From Davidsoniella eucalypti (taxonomy: Eukaryota > Ascomycota > Sordariomycetes > Microascales > Ceratocystidaceae): DNA of 64,000 bases. The stretch covers positions 124,001-188,000 of the forward strand of contig RMBW01000054.1 in NCBI GenBank assembly GCA_004009845.1, written 5' to 3'. Under the pieces are notes generated by a model, which saw only the letters and a program-made list of their open reading frames with translations, did not search any database and was not told the origin of the DNA. Position numbers and translations under genes: made by a program. Below, one piece after another: positions 8,974 to 20,595 of the stretch (within the stretch, counting starts at the first letter, position 1; the number at the start of each line of letters is the position of its first letter).

Positions 8974-11208
8974 ATGGATTTCACTCAAAATGAACTCCTC
9001 GATATCATCGAGAAGAACCCTATTGATAATATTCTTGCTACGAATAGAGCTCAACTACTAGACTTCTTTGACATCGATGCGACTCAACAAAAAAACGTAG
9101 TTGCTGATCTTCTAGCATCTTTCTATACATCACCCACAACACGAGCATTTAAGGCAAACGCAGCCATATCATCCACAATGACAGACTTGGAAAAGGGTGT
9201 TCTGAAAATCGACAAATTCAGCCCCCTCATTCAACATATCATCAACAAAGCCTCCGAAATTGAAGTTTGGGCTACAGTATTTGCCATTATCCGTAACTCC
9301 AGCCCATCAACACCCCCACCGCCTACTCGCTCCCATCCATCCCTTCAGACGCCTATCAATAATAGCTCTAGTCGACTGTATGATAGTGAAACAGGTCAAC
9401 TTATTGAGAGGGAGCTCTTCCTTGAGATCAAGGACTGTACGTTTCGTGGTGTCGGTGGCTTCCATGACAAATTCTTCAACCCTGAAACTTGGACAGAGGA
9501 ACAGAACAAGATGTTGAACAATGTGATGGTAGCATATGATGATAACAGATGGACATCATTTCCTTCGATTGCTAGTGAGAACGCCGTCTGGGACTGGCTA
9601 TGCTCACTACAAGATAGTTCTTTCCCCCTTGCGCCAAACAAGTTATATAATACAACGACAGCCAGCCAGTTTGAAGGACGAAAAGGTCAAATTGACATCT
9701 TCTTCCAGAAATGTACAATCACAGGCAACACCTTTCGCTATAGGAACATTCTTGTTGTTGGGGAGCACAAGCAATCTTATGACAAAAGCAGATTCATGGC
9801 GAATTTTCTTCAGTTGACAAGATATGTTCGAATTATCTTTGATGATGACCCTACACGTAGGTTTGTTCATGGGTTCTTGCTCTGTGGATCAAGAATGGAG
9901 CTCTGGGTATTTGATCGCTCAGGTCCGTATAGCTCAGGTCCATTTGATATTCATGAAACGCCAGAGCAATTTGCAAGAGCTCTTGTTGGATATGCCACGA
10001 TGGATGATGATGCCATGGGCCTAGACACATTCATCAAATCTGTGAATGGGCATCAATATATTGAGCTACAGGGCTCGAGTATAAGACTCAGTGAGAAGAT
10101 TTCAAGACGGACTGCAGTTGTCAGTCGAGCAACCACATGCTTTACTACAAGTGAGGGATATGTTGCCAAGTTTTCATGGGTCCCGGAAAAGTGGAAACAG
10201 GAAGAAGTTGAACACTTGAAGCTAGCACAAGAACGGGGTGTTGAGGGTGTGAACAGGATGATATCCCATTGTCGAATCACATCCACCCAAGAGATACGAG
10301 AACACCTGGAGTTTCCGCCACGGCACCGGTTTCACAATCAAGACAGACAACATATATTTCAAAGTTCAAAATCACTAACCTCATCATTACCCTCCAGCCA
10401 AAAACGAAAGCAAACATCTGATCACCTATCTACCAATACACCCTTGTCAAAGAAGAAATCACAGAACAATTCTGGTTGGCTATCAATTAACACAAATCAG
10501 TCTGCTACTGAGGTCTCTTGGGACAATAGGATCTACTACTGCATTGTTGTTTCCCCTGCTGGTCGTCCCCTCGGAAGCTTCCAGACAGTGAGAGAGTTAC
10601 TTGAAACACTAAGAGATGCTATAAAAGCTCACAGGTCTCTTTACATGACAGGAAGAATTCTTCACCGGGACATTTCAGCAAACAACATTGTCATCACAGA
10701 CCCTAAGACTGCAGATGGCTTCAGTGGTATGCTTATTGACCTCGATCTAGCCAAGATGGAAGATAGTGGTCCAAGTGGTGTGAAACATCGAACAGGTACG
10801 ATTCTCTTCATGGCAATTCAGGTTCTGCAGGGGATTGACCATACCTATCGCCATGACCTAGAGTCGTTCTTTTATGTTTTGATTTGGATGTGTGCACACC
10901 AATCATGGAACAATGGGTTTGGTGATATCAAACAGAAGAAAGGTATGGATCGTCTTCGAAGGTGGGAGGCTAGAAGCTTAGATGACATTGCTAGTTTTAA
11001 GACTGCAGATATGGTTATAGGTGGTGGACTCAATGCTATACTGGATGGGTTCCCAGAGCCATTAAATGTTGTGAAGCATTTATGCTTAACAATCAGATCA
11101 ATCTTGTTTGGGGATACAGTCATACTTGGAACACCAGAGGGCAGTCCTGAGCAGCTCTACATCCCCATTCTAAAGGCCTACGACAATGCTATTAAAACCC
11201 TAGAATAG
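8974..11208 (+). CDS. FunK1-family protein kinase
   Basis: A single coding exon of 744 residues. The ATG at 8974 is chosen because a leader intron (8896-8963) ends just before it; the frame stays open 16 codons further upstream. Residues about 235-330 hold the region typical of FunK1 proteins, with D241 (QIDIFF), E264 and K266 (VVGEHK), then GFLLCGSRMELWVFDRSG. Residues about 360-740 are the kinase: H564-R565-D566 with N571 (HRDISANN), LIDLDLA in place of DFG, GTILFMA, and YRHDLESFFYVL. Between is a charged low-complexity linker (about 440-500). FunK1 kinases are expanded in fungi and their substrates are unknown. The gene stands alone in AT-rich DNA, without conserved neighbours. Confidence 0.9.
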   Translation: MDFTQNELLDIIEKNPIDNILATNRAQLLDFFDIDATQQKNVVADLLASFYTSPTTRAFKANAAISSTMTDLEKGVLKIDKFSPLIQHIINKASEIEVWATVFAIIRNSSPSTPPPPTRSHPSLQTPINNSSSRLYDSETGQLIERELFLEIKDCTFRGVGGFHDKFFNPETWTEEQNKMLNNVMVAYDDNRWTSFPSIASENAVWDWLCSLQDSSFPLAPNKLYNTTTASQFEGRKGQIDIFFQKCTITGNTFRYRNILVVGEHKQSYDKSRFMANFLQLTRYVRIIFDDDPTRRFVHGFLLCGSRMELWVFDRSGPYSSGPFDIHETPEQFARALVGYATMDDDAMGLDTFIKSVNGHQYIELQGSSIRLSEKISRRTAVVSRATTCFTTSEGYVAKFSWVPEKWKQEEVEHLKLAQERGVEGVNRMISHCRITSTQEIREHLEFPPRHRFHNQDRQHIFQSSKSLTSSLPSSQKRKQTSDHLSTNTPLSKKKSQNNSGWLSINTNQSATEVSWDNRIYYCIVVSPAGRPLGSFQTVRELLETLRDAIKAHRSLYMTGRILHRDISANNIVITDPKTADGFSGMLIDLDLAKMEDSGPSGVKHRTGTILFMAIQVLQGIDHTYRHDLESFFYVLIWMCAHQSWNNGFGDIKQKKGMDRLRRWEARSLDDIASFKTADMVIGGGLNAILDGFPEPLNVVKHLCLTIRSILFGDTVILGTPEGSPEQLYIPILKAYDNAIKTLE

Positions 11209-14200
11209 CACCAAAATGTTTAAGTACTGAGATTACAGCAAAATGTTTGTTTATGATATATTGATTTATGTAACTTGGGTTTGTCAGGATTTGAGTCCTA
11301 TCTAGAGTCTGAATTGCTTTATAAAATGATACTAGATCAGATTCAGATTATATTGGGGTGTGACATTATTCACCATGAACATGCTGTGCCTGGGTGGGAT
11401 GCCTGTGATATATCACTAGCTAGTATATATTTTAATATATAGGAAAGGGGGGTATGAAGTTGCCAGATACACATTCCGTCGTGCTGAGCCAGAATGGAAA
11501 GATCACTGGTTTGCTTGATATAGCTTCAAAGCAGAAAAAGAGTAATATTGTGAAATGGAGCTCCCGTGTAAGATCTTATGGCAAGGAAACTGGACTCTGA
11601 CTTTGCAAAAGGCTTTTCCAACCTTTTTATTCAAATTCAGGATCAAGCAGTCATATAGGATTCAACTCAGATATAATATAAATAAGCCATGTTTAGTTGC
11701 GAACCATAGTAGGAGCTTTATTAAGACTGTAGAAACTAGAAATATAGAATAGAAAGGGTCCTTGCCATGTTACCAAAAAGCCCGAAAGGGGTACAAATTT
11801 GCACTTTTCCCATCTGAAGCTTCGATGGAAAAGAGAAGTAGCGTACATATAGTTACACGAGAACATCTATACCAATAAAGAAGACCTCTGTAAGAGATAA
11901 ACAAGATAGTTAGTCTGAAAAAATGTAGTTGGATATCCTTGTGAAATGCCGGTATGGCTGCTACACCTTTGACAGCACCAAAATGGCATTTTCTTAGGCA
12001 AGAAGTGGGACGAAATACGAAGGATTCAATTAATCTAGCTTGATATCACAAATCACATGAGAAGGACAATCAAAATTAAAGATATCTTGGGTTGCAAGAT
12101 TGAAAACTTTGATCTATCCTTGATACAACTTAACCTACTCACAAGTCCAGCCAAATAGCCCACTTGTTATTTTGTCTATGTTGTTGTTGCTGGCTTTTCC
12201 TTGCAAACTGCTTAATCTTTCGGCTTGCCTTGCAGCAGATATCTGTCTATGAGACTACCAAAATTGAAGAGGTCCTCACCAGCGGTTTTTCCCAAAAACG
12301 GTAGAAAATAGTAAGGGTACAAAACCCTAGGGGTCATTTCATAATTGGGACAAGTGAGTTTTCTCTTATAGCGCATGTTTCTGGACGTAGACTCATATAG
12401 CCTACACATAAGAATGAAGACAGGTACACGTACATACTAGATTCCATATGATTAAAGATTACAGTCGAGCTGATAGGAACATGGAATGATGTAAGGCACT
12501 AATATCGACTGAGTTCATGTACCTAGATTTTCTTAGGATTTACACCCAAATCGACCCCCAAAGCGAGCATGGAAATATACGGATGAAGCAATATGAAACT
12601 CCCGACGCTGAGAATTCAGCGTGCAGGTCGTCAGATTAGGCTTTGCTGCCGTAATACAATTCATGAGCGTACGCGGCCTTTTCTCTGTCAAGATATAGGC
12701 TGTTCTTTTAGAGCTAAAGACCGTAGAGTGAAGTTTGAGTCTCGAGAAACAAGCTACAGTTAGACATGTATCCATGCCGCTGAGAAATGAAGGCACTCGT
12801 GAAAATGGAATTTCGCAAATCAATGGACTGTGTGAAAGTGAAAGAACCATTGGCTACTAGACTGGACTGAAGTAAAGTTGGTTGATAGAAATTATCTTAG
12901 GCCAATGTATCAAGAACCCTGGGATATTGAATTCTGCTCTTCTGCTCTTTTGGTACTGGCAGGAGACTGCCGGATTGCAATAATTCGGTAGGGGTTCTCT
13001 TTGTAGCACTCTCATGGTGCAACCCTTCATGTCTCAGGAGGGCAGCATCTTCTACTTTTTGACTGATATTTTAGCCAGGTTTTGACAGATTAGAGTCGCG
13101 GTATATCTGTATTAGCTGTAACAGAAGCCAAAGACATGATTGGCAGAACAGGGGATCAGGTATAAAACGCACACTGTGACTGTGCTTTGACTTTACTCGC
13201 TCTCGGCTGCTACATGTTGATCAGGTATTTATTTTTCACTTATTTTTGCTGTTTGTTTTGACTGGGATCTGGGAGCCGGGAACGCTCGCTATCTTGTATT
13301 TATGTACATATATGTAGGGTTGTGAGCAAGCTAAGTCATTCATGATTTTTACTGTGTTAGATAATAGGGAGTTGTATGAGGCTGTAGTTGTACGTAATCA
13401 AGATATTCTCAAAATCACTGATAATAAAGTCAAAGTACACTCACTGCTCCGCTCTTGGGGTCTGAGAGCTTGTTTTCTTTCAAACACATCGTGCGGTAAA
13501 TCATGTTTTGCTTAGCTTTGCTGGTTGGCTTCTGATGAACTGGCTGACTTGGTTATGGCCATGAACATGAGCTGTGATGGCATACATGAGTTTGACATTG
13601 AGAGATACATAGCTCACGTTTATAGATACGACATTGAAAACACCGAGTAATGTCATGTTTACGATGTCGTCTGTGAAGCCTGTCTATGGTGTACTGTTTG
13701 TCTTGTCCTGGAGTTGTTTGTTTTGCTGTGCTAAATACCGAAGAGGAGCTACGGTGTTTTTGGCCCTGGCGAATACAAAAGCTTAGTTGGGGCTTGGCAA
13801 TTCTTGGGGATGAACTACCGATTTGACACCCTAAAGTAGCTGGATTAGAGAGTTGGCAGCTAGATTTCTCACACAATGAACAAGCAGGCTTATATACTTA
13901 TGTAGATGTATCACTTTGTGGATTATACGTTACCCAATGTAGTAAGTTGTAGAACGGCCAAGACCTTGGCAGAAGATCACAGAACGTATCTTGGATAGCT
14001 TTTGCCAAGCTCTTGACGGGGGCCAAGCTGGTGATCACTGAATTGATGACCGGTAAACAAGAAACAAGATATACGCTACTACATACAATGAAGTATTTTG
14101 GCCAGTTTTCTTTTTCGTTTTTTATGTCAAGTTTACTATTCTTCATTCACGTGTATATCTAAGGGGGGTAGACGCTATTTTCTTCGGGCCTAGAGTCATC

Positions 14201-14837
14201 GAATCGGGCGAAGGCCTTGTTCTCAATATTGAACCGAAAGCTCGACCGAATACAAAGATGCCTTTGCGGCCTCCCTGTGAGTTTGACAAGTGAGGGACGT
14301 GTGATACAAGGACGTATTGTAGTATCTCACTGTGGCTGGCAATGCTAGCAACAAGCTATGGCTACGGCAGACTCAAAGAGACGGTCTTCTTCCGCTAAAC
14401 TGCATGATACGTATTATCCCTGTGGAGTTGTTCCACGACGTTTTTCGAAGCCAGACCCCCCCCAGTTTCGAAACTGTGACCCACCCATGGAGGAGGGCCA
14501 GATACAACTAACAAGGAATACAGGGAACAATCCAGTCAGAATAACTGACTGGATGGATGTATTGGGATGAATGGATGATCAAGCTTTGTATAGGCAGCGG
14601 TAATTTCACATGATTGGCGCAACAAGGTGAGACGGGCCGCGAGGCCAATCTGGCATGCTGCTACTCTGCTACTCTGCTACTCTATAGAGCTAAGCTTTTT
14701 GCTTTCCATGTAGTAGCTAGTGAGTCTGTAACTGGTGGTTCCCTTTGCGGTAGGGCTACAGAACAGTGTCAGCTATTCTGTGACAAATGTCAACGAGTCT
14801 ATGGGCAGTAGCTGAAGCCCCATTGGCCTCTTTCTGA
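11209..14837. other. Gene-poor AT-rich tract (3.6 kb)
   Basis: Only short frames are present, none with a recognisable domain; the largest on the minus strand are at 12533-12850 and 13553-13876. The tract has frequent AT-rich short palindromes near 11405-11440 and ends in the promoter of the protease gene. No transposon ends were identified. Confidence 0.45.
14659..14682 (+). repeat. 8-bp tandem repeat, three copies
   Basis: TGCTACTC is repeated three times head to tail. It is a simple microsatellite in the region upstream of the protease gene, with no known role. Confidence 0.7.
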
Positions 14838-14845
14838 TATATAAG
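14838..14845 (+). promoter_or_regulatory. TATA box of the aspartic protease gene
   Basis: TATATAAG lies 336 bp before the start codon. It is followed by a strongly pyrimidine-rich stretch (about 14930-15175), the usual make-up of highly expressed fungal promoters and leaders. Confidence 0.55.
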
Positions 14846-15180
14846 GACATTGGATTCCCCGTCTCCTTCCTCTTTGAACTTCTGGCATCCAGACTCACTT
14901 ACACCTTCAAGTCTCACATTAGCACCTTTGCTTATTTTTTTCCTGTTCTTTTCTTCGCTTCTTTTCGTAGGCTAGTTCCTCGACCTCTTAATTATACCAT
15001 TCTTGTTTATATATTCTATTTGCCTATTTCTTCCTTTTTTGCTTCTTTTACTTTCAAGATCACACATCTATCCTTTTTGTCTTTCTATTCTGCTTCTTGT
15101 TCTTCTTTTGGGCCGTGCCCGTTGATTTATTTGCTTCTCTATACTTCTGTACTATTTCTCTTCTCTACTCTCCTTTCACA

Positions 15181-16440
15181 ATGGCGCCTTTCATGAACTC
15201 CCTTTTTGTTGCGGCTCTGACCGCTCAGGTAGCGCTGGCCGCTCCTGCTCCTTACTTTGCTCCCGCTATGACTCGCCGCTCCGGTGTCTTTAGCAGCAGC
15301 AACAACGGCTTCTCGGTCAAGCAAGTCCGCAACGTCCACTTCAAGCAGCGTAACGGTGTTATTGCTCTGGCCAGTGCGTACAAGAAGTACGGTGCTACTA
15401 TGCCCGACAACCTGGTGGCTGCCGTCTCTAGCCACCGCAAGCGTGCCACTGGCTCGGCCGATAATGCTCCCGTTGACAGCACCGACAGCGAGTTCCTGAC
15501 GCCTGTCCAGATCGGTACTCCCCCCCAGACCCTGATGCTTGACTTTGATACTGGATCTTCCGATCTCTGGGTCTTCTCTTCCGAGACTTCCGCCAAAGAG
15601 GTCAAGGGCCAGACCGTGTTCAACGTCTCCGACTCTACCACCGCCAGCAAGGTCGCTGGTGCTAGCTGGTCCATTTCGTACGGCGATGGCTCTTCTTCTT
15701 CCGGCGATGTCTTCACTGACGTTGTCACCGTTGGCGGCCTGACTGTTGCCAACATGACTGTCGAGTCGGCCACCAAGGTCTCCGACGAGTTCACCAGCGA
15801 GAAGGCTCTATCTGGTCTTATGGGCCTCGCCTTCAGCACCCTCAACACAGTCCAGCCTAACCAGGCGACCACCTTCTTCGACAGTGCCTCGTCTAACCTG
15901 ACCAGCAACCTGTTCACTGTTGATCTGAAGCACAACACTTCCGGTACCTACAACTTTGGCTTCATCGACGATTCTCTGCACAACGGCACCATTGGCTACA
16001 CCGACGTCGATGACTCCCAAGGTTTCTGGGGCTTCACTACTACTGGCTACAGCATTGGAACTGGCGCTACCAAGAAGGCCTCTATCAGCGCTATTGCTGA
16101 CACCGGCACCACCCTGCTCCTGCTGCCTGACTCTGTCAACACCCAGTACTACAAGCAGGTCAAGGGCGCCACGCTCAGCCAACAGCAGGGCGGCTACGTC
16201 TTCCCTTGCTCGAGCACGCCTCCTGATTTCTCTTTCGTTGCTGGTGGCCAGACCATCACCATTCCCGGAACCTTTATGAACTTTGCTCCTGTCAGCGTTG
16301 GCTCATCGACCTGCTTCGGTGGCATGCAGTCTTCTGACAGCATCGGCACCAACATTTTCGGTGATATTGCGCTCAAGTCTGCCTTTGTCGTCTTCGATGG
16401 TGGCAACAAGACTCTGGGCTGGGCTACCAAGCCTCTGTAA
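15181..16440 (+). CDS. Secreted pepsin-like aspartic endopeptidase
   Basis: A single exon of 419 residues. The frame is open 28 codons further upstream, but the ATG at 15181 directly begins a signal peptide (residues 1-20, cleavage after ALA). A propeptide follows, with a basic HRKR (85-88) as likely maturation site. The mature enzyme is an A1-family bilobal protease: first catalytic aspartate D123 in DTGSSDLWV, flap SYGDGSSSSG, second aspartate near residue 307 in ADTGTTLLLL, and a Cys pair toward the C-terminus. There are several N-glycosylation sequons. It belongs with penicillopepsin, aspergillopepsin I and endothiapepsin. It acts outside the cell in acid protein breakdown. Codon use is biased to C-ending codons, fitting high expression. 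Confidence 0.95.
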   Translation: MAPFMNSLFVAALTAQVALAAPAPYFAPAMTRRSGVFSSSNNGFSVKQVRNVHFKQRNGVIALASAYKKYGATMPDNLVAAVSSHRKRATGSADNAPVDSTDSEFLTPVQIGTPPQTLMLDFDTGSSDLWVFSSETSAKEVKGQTVFNVSDSTTASKVAGASWSISYGDGSSSSGDVFTDVVTVGGLTVANMTVESATKVSDEFTSEKALSGLMGLAFSTLNTVQPNQATTFFDSASSNLTSNLFTVDLKHNTSGTYNFGFIDDSLHNGTIGYTDVDDSQGFWGFTTTGYSIGTGATKKASISAIADTGTTLLLLPDSVNTQYYKQVKGATLSQQQGGYVFPCSSTPPDFSFVAGGQTITIPGTFMNFAPVSVGSSTCFGGMQSSDSIGTNIFGDIALKSAFVVFDGGNKTLGWATKPL

Positions 16441-17250
16441 ACTAGCTTGAATATTGGGTCAAGTTTATATATAGGCGGACAATATTGCCGGGATAGGACA
16501 GCATGTATCTGTCTCGGCCATCGATTTACCTATCTACACAAATTGTTTGAATAGATTTCAGCGTTTACTTGTCGAGTTATACATACAATGCATGAACAGT
16601 TACTAAGTCGTATTTAATTACTAGGGGAAAGGGGCGGTCATTTACTGTGAAATTCAAGACAATTACATACCAGGAAGCCACAGGCCAGTCAGGAATTCTC
16701 GTATCATACACAGTTTAGTTAATTAGCTACAGCCAATAAAAAGTCTTGAACGTAAAAACACTGTATAGGCCGTCTTCTACAGCCATTGACATGAAACAAG
16801 AGTATGACGTTAGGCCAAATTCAGAGTCTAGGTAGAATGGCATGATCTATCAACGATTGGCGTTCTCATGCCCAAAACTTCATGATTGGAGCTTTGCTTA
16901 GTAGTGAAACAAGGATATTGGGGGTATTTTTTAGTTTGTATATTTGTATTGAATGTATGTTATATATCAATAAAGAAAAAAAACATGAAACATGGATCTT
17001 TGGCGCAATGAAAATGAGAGGAAAACGAAAAAAAAACCAGCAAAAAAACAAACAAAACAGTGGCGAAATATGTATGGAAAGAAAACCGAAAAAGCCATTG
17101 ATAGAAAACGCCGTTCCCGTCATCTTTAAACCTCAAATCACATTTTGAAAATCTAGTCCGGGTATCCTCACATCATCATTAGTGACTCTCCAGCAACGAT
17201 TCGATCTGGATGTCTCCTTCTTTACCAGATCGTCGTCTATCTGGAGACAT
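16441..17250. other. Convergent 3' region between protease and sidA
   Basis: AT-rich and A-rich sequence holding the 3' ends of two converging genes. No gene is recognised. Confidence 0.6.
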
Positions 17251-18923
17251 CTAGTTTTTGAAAACAGCGTCGACGATCTCGCCGGAGCGGATAGCCAGAA
17301 CCGAGAGAAGAGTGTCGCTAATCTGTAGTGGAAGAAGAGCATCGCCATGTTAGTTGTCTGGACACACAGTTGATATTGCGAGCCACATATAGAAGAGGGT
17401 TTACTTACACCGTGGGTGCCCTCGCAGCAGCCCTGGAGGTAGATGCCAGAGCCCTCCTGGACCTTGCCCGGCAGGAACTTGACTCTGTACTCACGATCAA
17501 CAGCCATGGAGCGCGGCGAGCCCTGAGACTCGACAGTCCAGCCATCGTAGGGGCTGTTGGCCGGCCCGGGCTTCTCGGGCAGCAGGCTCCACATGTCCTT
17601 GAGGATCTCGACATGAGATCTACGCTGGTAGCCGGTAGCAGCAATGATCAGGTCGAGGTCGAGGGTCTCGGGACGGCGGTTCTCGGCGACGCCATCAATG
17701 ACGGGCGCGTTGTCGTTGGGGACCAGGTAGCGCTCCATGTGAAGCTTGAGGCCCTTGGGGCTCTGCTCTAGGGCAGTCATGTTGCGGCCGCCGAGAATGC
17801 GGTGAGGCCAGCGAGACTCGTCGGGACCGAGCTCCCGCTTCTGCTCGTACATGCGCTCGAACAGAGCCTCGATGAGTTCCAGACGGACAACGCCGTAGTT
17901 GGTAGCACGAGCCTCGGTGAGCAGGAACCTGCGGTACTCGGGGGAGCGCCCCCAGACCTCCTGGGTGAACTCGGGGTTGAATACGGAGTTGATGAAGGGC
18001 GAGTCGTCACTGGGACGCAGGAACTCGGCACGCATGACGAGCGAGGTGCGCGAGTTGGGATACAAAGTCTGGACGTTGGCAAAGATCTCGGCGGCTGACT
18101 GGCCACCGCCGACAACGGCGACCTTGTACGGGGCATCGCGGTCCTTGAGCAGCTTGTGGACCTTGGACACGTACTGCGAAGAGTGCAGCACGCGGGAGTC
18201 TTGCACGTCCAGAGACTCGGGGAGCTTGGGCTGGCCACCGACGCCGACAAGGACGTTCTTGGCACGGATAGTGGTCACGCGGCCAGTGTTGACGTTGCGA
18301 GACTTGACAGTAAAGGTCTGGATAGCGCCGTCAACAACCACATCGGGCGTCACGCTGAAGGCCTCCTGCGAGTACTGCACGAGGTGGCTGAAGTGGGAGG
18401 CGCACCAGCGCAGGTAGTCCTCGAACTCTGAGCGGGCGGGCAAGAAGGTGCTGAGGTTGATGAAGTCGACCAGACGGCCAGCGTGGTGTAGGTAGTTCAG
18501 GTAGGTGAAGCGCGAGCGGGGATCGCGCATAGTGGCCAGATCCTTGATGAAGGAGATCTGCATCTTGGCGCCGGGCAGGAGCATGCCCGGGTGCCAAGCA
18601 AACCGGGGCTGCTTCTCGAGGAAGGCAATCTTGGGCGCCGAGCCATCGGCACGGAGCGAACGGCCGGCAACAACGGCATCGTGGGCTGCAACGGCGACGG
18701 CCAGAGAGGCAGGGCCAAAGCCAAGGCACACCAGGTCGCGGACCTCGTCGTAGCTGGAGGCAGGCAGCACATCCTCAACGGCGGTCGAGGGAGCAGAAGA
18801 CAGACGGGCGGCAGAGCTGCCGTGGCCGTTCAGGCTGGCCGGGGGGGTGTAGGAGGCGGGCGAGCTGATGCCATCAGAGACTCCGTCGAGCTCCAGGTGG
18901 CCATCGTCCATATGGGGAGACAT
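17251..18923 (-). CDS. sidA: L-ornithine N5-monooxygenase
   Basis: Exons 17409-18923 and 17251-17322 give 528 residues. The 86-nt intron (donor GTAAGT, acceptor CTACAG) joins GTHG to ISDTLLSVLAIRSGEIVD, the conserved family tail; without splicing the tail is nonsense. FAD-binding GFGPASL lies at residues 68-74, the NADPH-binding GGGQSA at 272-277, and the ATGY motif near 440. The first 55 residues are Ser/Ala-rich and extend the usual length of about 500. The enzyme hydroxylates ornithine at N5 with NADPH and O2, the first committed step of hydroxamate siderophore synthesis. The nearest gene upstream is the divergent ferrichrome-type NRPS. The start at 18923 is preferred; the frame stays open to 19004. 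Confidence 0.97.
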
Positions 18924-19600
18924 TGTGAAGAGAGAAACGTATTTAAACGTGCAGTAAGACGGAGGAGTAAAACAAACTAGGGTGAGTATGCGGGAGAAAG
19001 ACAAAAAGAGGTGCTATACAGGGTTGAACCGAAAGCAAGACACGATAGTAGTGTCGATGGAGGGGGAAACAATACAACAAGATAGTGCGTTACACGTATG
19101 ACGAGGCACAGCAGAAAGACTACGAGATACCGTATAGCATACTATGCAGTAGCACTGGGAAGCTGAAGCAGGCAACTAGCTCGGCCAAGAGACGAGAGAG
19201 AAGCTGCTGCTGTTGGTGAAGGAGGGCAGAACAGAGAGAGCGGGAAAGAAGGGATATGAAGACGAGAAGAGCGGAAGGAGAGGTAAAGGAAAAAGAAAAG
19301 GAACAAGATGTAGAAGCTTTCAAAAGAAGGGATTGGCGGGTGCTTAAATAAGCCCTTCTTTAACAAAAAAAGAACGAAAACAGAACGACAATCTAATACA
19401 AAAGCACGTCGAACGAAGTAAACGGCGGAATAGCCAGAAAAATAAAATCAAAATTAAAGGCAAAAAGCAGGTAGACAAACCGGATGTTCAGCTAGAGAGA
19501 GAGAAAGAAAAGGCAAAGATTAAATCGAATAAAGAATAGATAAATTCCGCTCCGGTGCTGGGCCAGAGATAAATTCATGGGATTTAAAATGACGGCGTGC

Positions 19601-19672
19601 TCTTTTTTTTTCTTTTTCTTTCTTTTTTTTCTTTTTCTTTCTTTTTTTTCTTTTTTTTCTTTTCTTTTTCTT
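19601..19672. repeat. Pyrimidine (C/T) tract upstream of sidA
   Basis: A 72-bp stretch made almost only of T with single C interruptions, on the plus strand. It is therefore a purine tract on the strand of sidA, about 680-750 bp before its start codon. It could lie in the sidA promoter or leader. Confidence 0.8.
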
Positions 19673-20079
19673 AGTAGAAATTCCAGCTCGAGTTGGCTGC
19701 TCTCGGTGTTGTGCCGTTTTTTCCCTCTATTTTACTAGCGTTTTCTTGTGCCTTTATCTGCCTTTAGGCCACTTACTCTTCTATATATATACCATATGCT
19801 GTGGCTTCTTGGTGGAAATGCTTCGTTGATTCTTCCAATGACACGTGTTTTGTGAATATAAATGCCCCAAGTCTCGACATCTGCTATGTAAAAGTATGCT
19901 ATATTTTCAATGCTTTATTTTAGGTATTCTCACAATACAGCTGGCCCCATCATGCCGTCCCAGGAACGCTGTTATTTACTAAATAATAAATAATAAAAAA
20001 CCAAGAACGCACAAACATACGCACGCACATATGCGATGGCCGACTGGCTACGATGACAAGCCTGGGATCCCACAGAAAA

Positions 20080-20088
20080 ATCAGATAA
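20080..20088 (+). promoter_or_regulatory. SreA-type iron GATA site (ATCAGATAA)
   Basis: An exact match to ATCWGATAA, the site bound by fungal SRE/SreA iron-responsive GATA repressors, preceded by A as in the longer RATCWGATAA form. It is about 1.16 kb before the sidA start. Confidence 0.6.
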
Positions 20089-20586
20089 AACAAAGGGCTT
20101 GCTGGGTCGACAGTGAAGATCGATAAATCAGGAAAAAAAAGAAAAAAAAATGAAACCGGCTCGGAAAGCTGCACGGCCCGCCAAGGCCATGACGCCAACT
20201 TGGCTGGATAGTTGTAGGAGACACCTGGATCCTAGTCTTGATTCTGTATTATCAGTCTCCCATCTCTCACATTTTAGTCCCTTTCCGCTTGCTCATGGCA
20301 GATACTTGCAAATAGCTCTTTGCTTCGAGCATCGCTTCTCTACTATATATTAAGCTCTTCCTCCCTCTCAGGCAGACGGCCGGACTCGGCATCAGTCTCC
20401 AGCCCATTGGGAGCAGGATGAGAGCTGCCCCGTTAGTGTCGTGGATTCATAGCATAATGTAGCTGGCCAGGATCTTTTTGGTCTTCCACTTCCTCTCTTG
20501 CCCCCTCTTGTCAGTTTTTTTGAGCACTAACAAGCAGGGTTGGTATAGATGACAGCGTCACGAATAGGCCCACCGACATCCTCTAA

Positions 20587-20595
20587 ATCTGATAA
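20587..20595 (+). promoter_or_regulatory. SreA-type iron GATA site (ATCTGATAA)
   Basis: An exact ATCWGATAA match preceded by A, about 1.66 kb before the sidA start codon. Confidence 0.6.
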
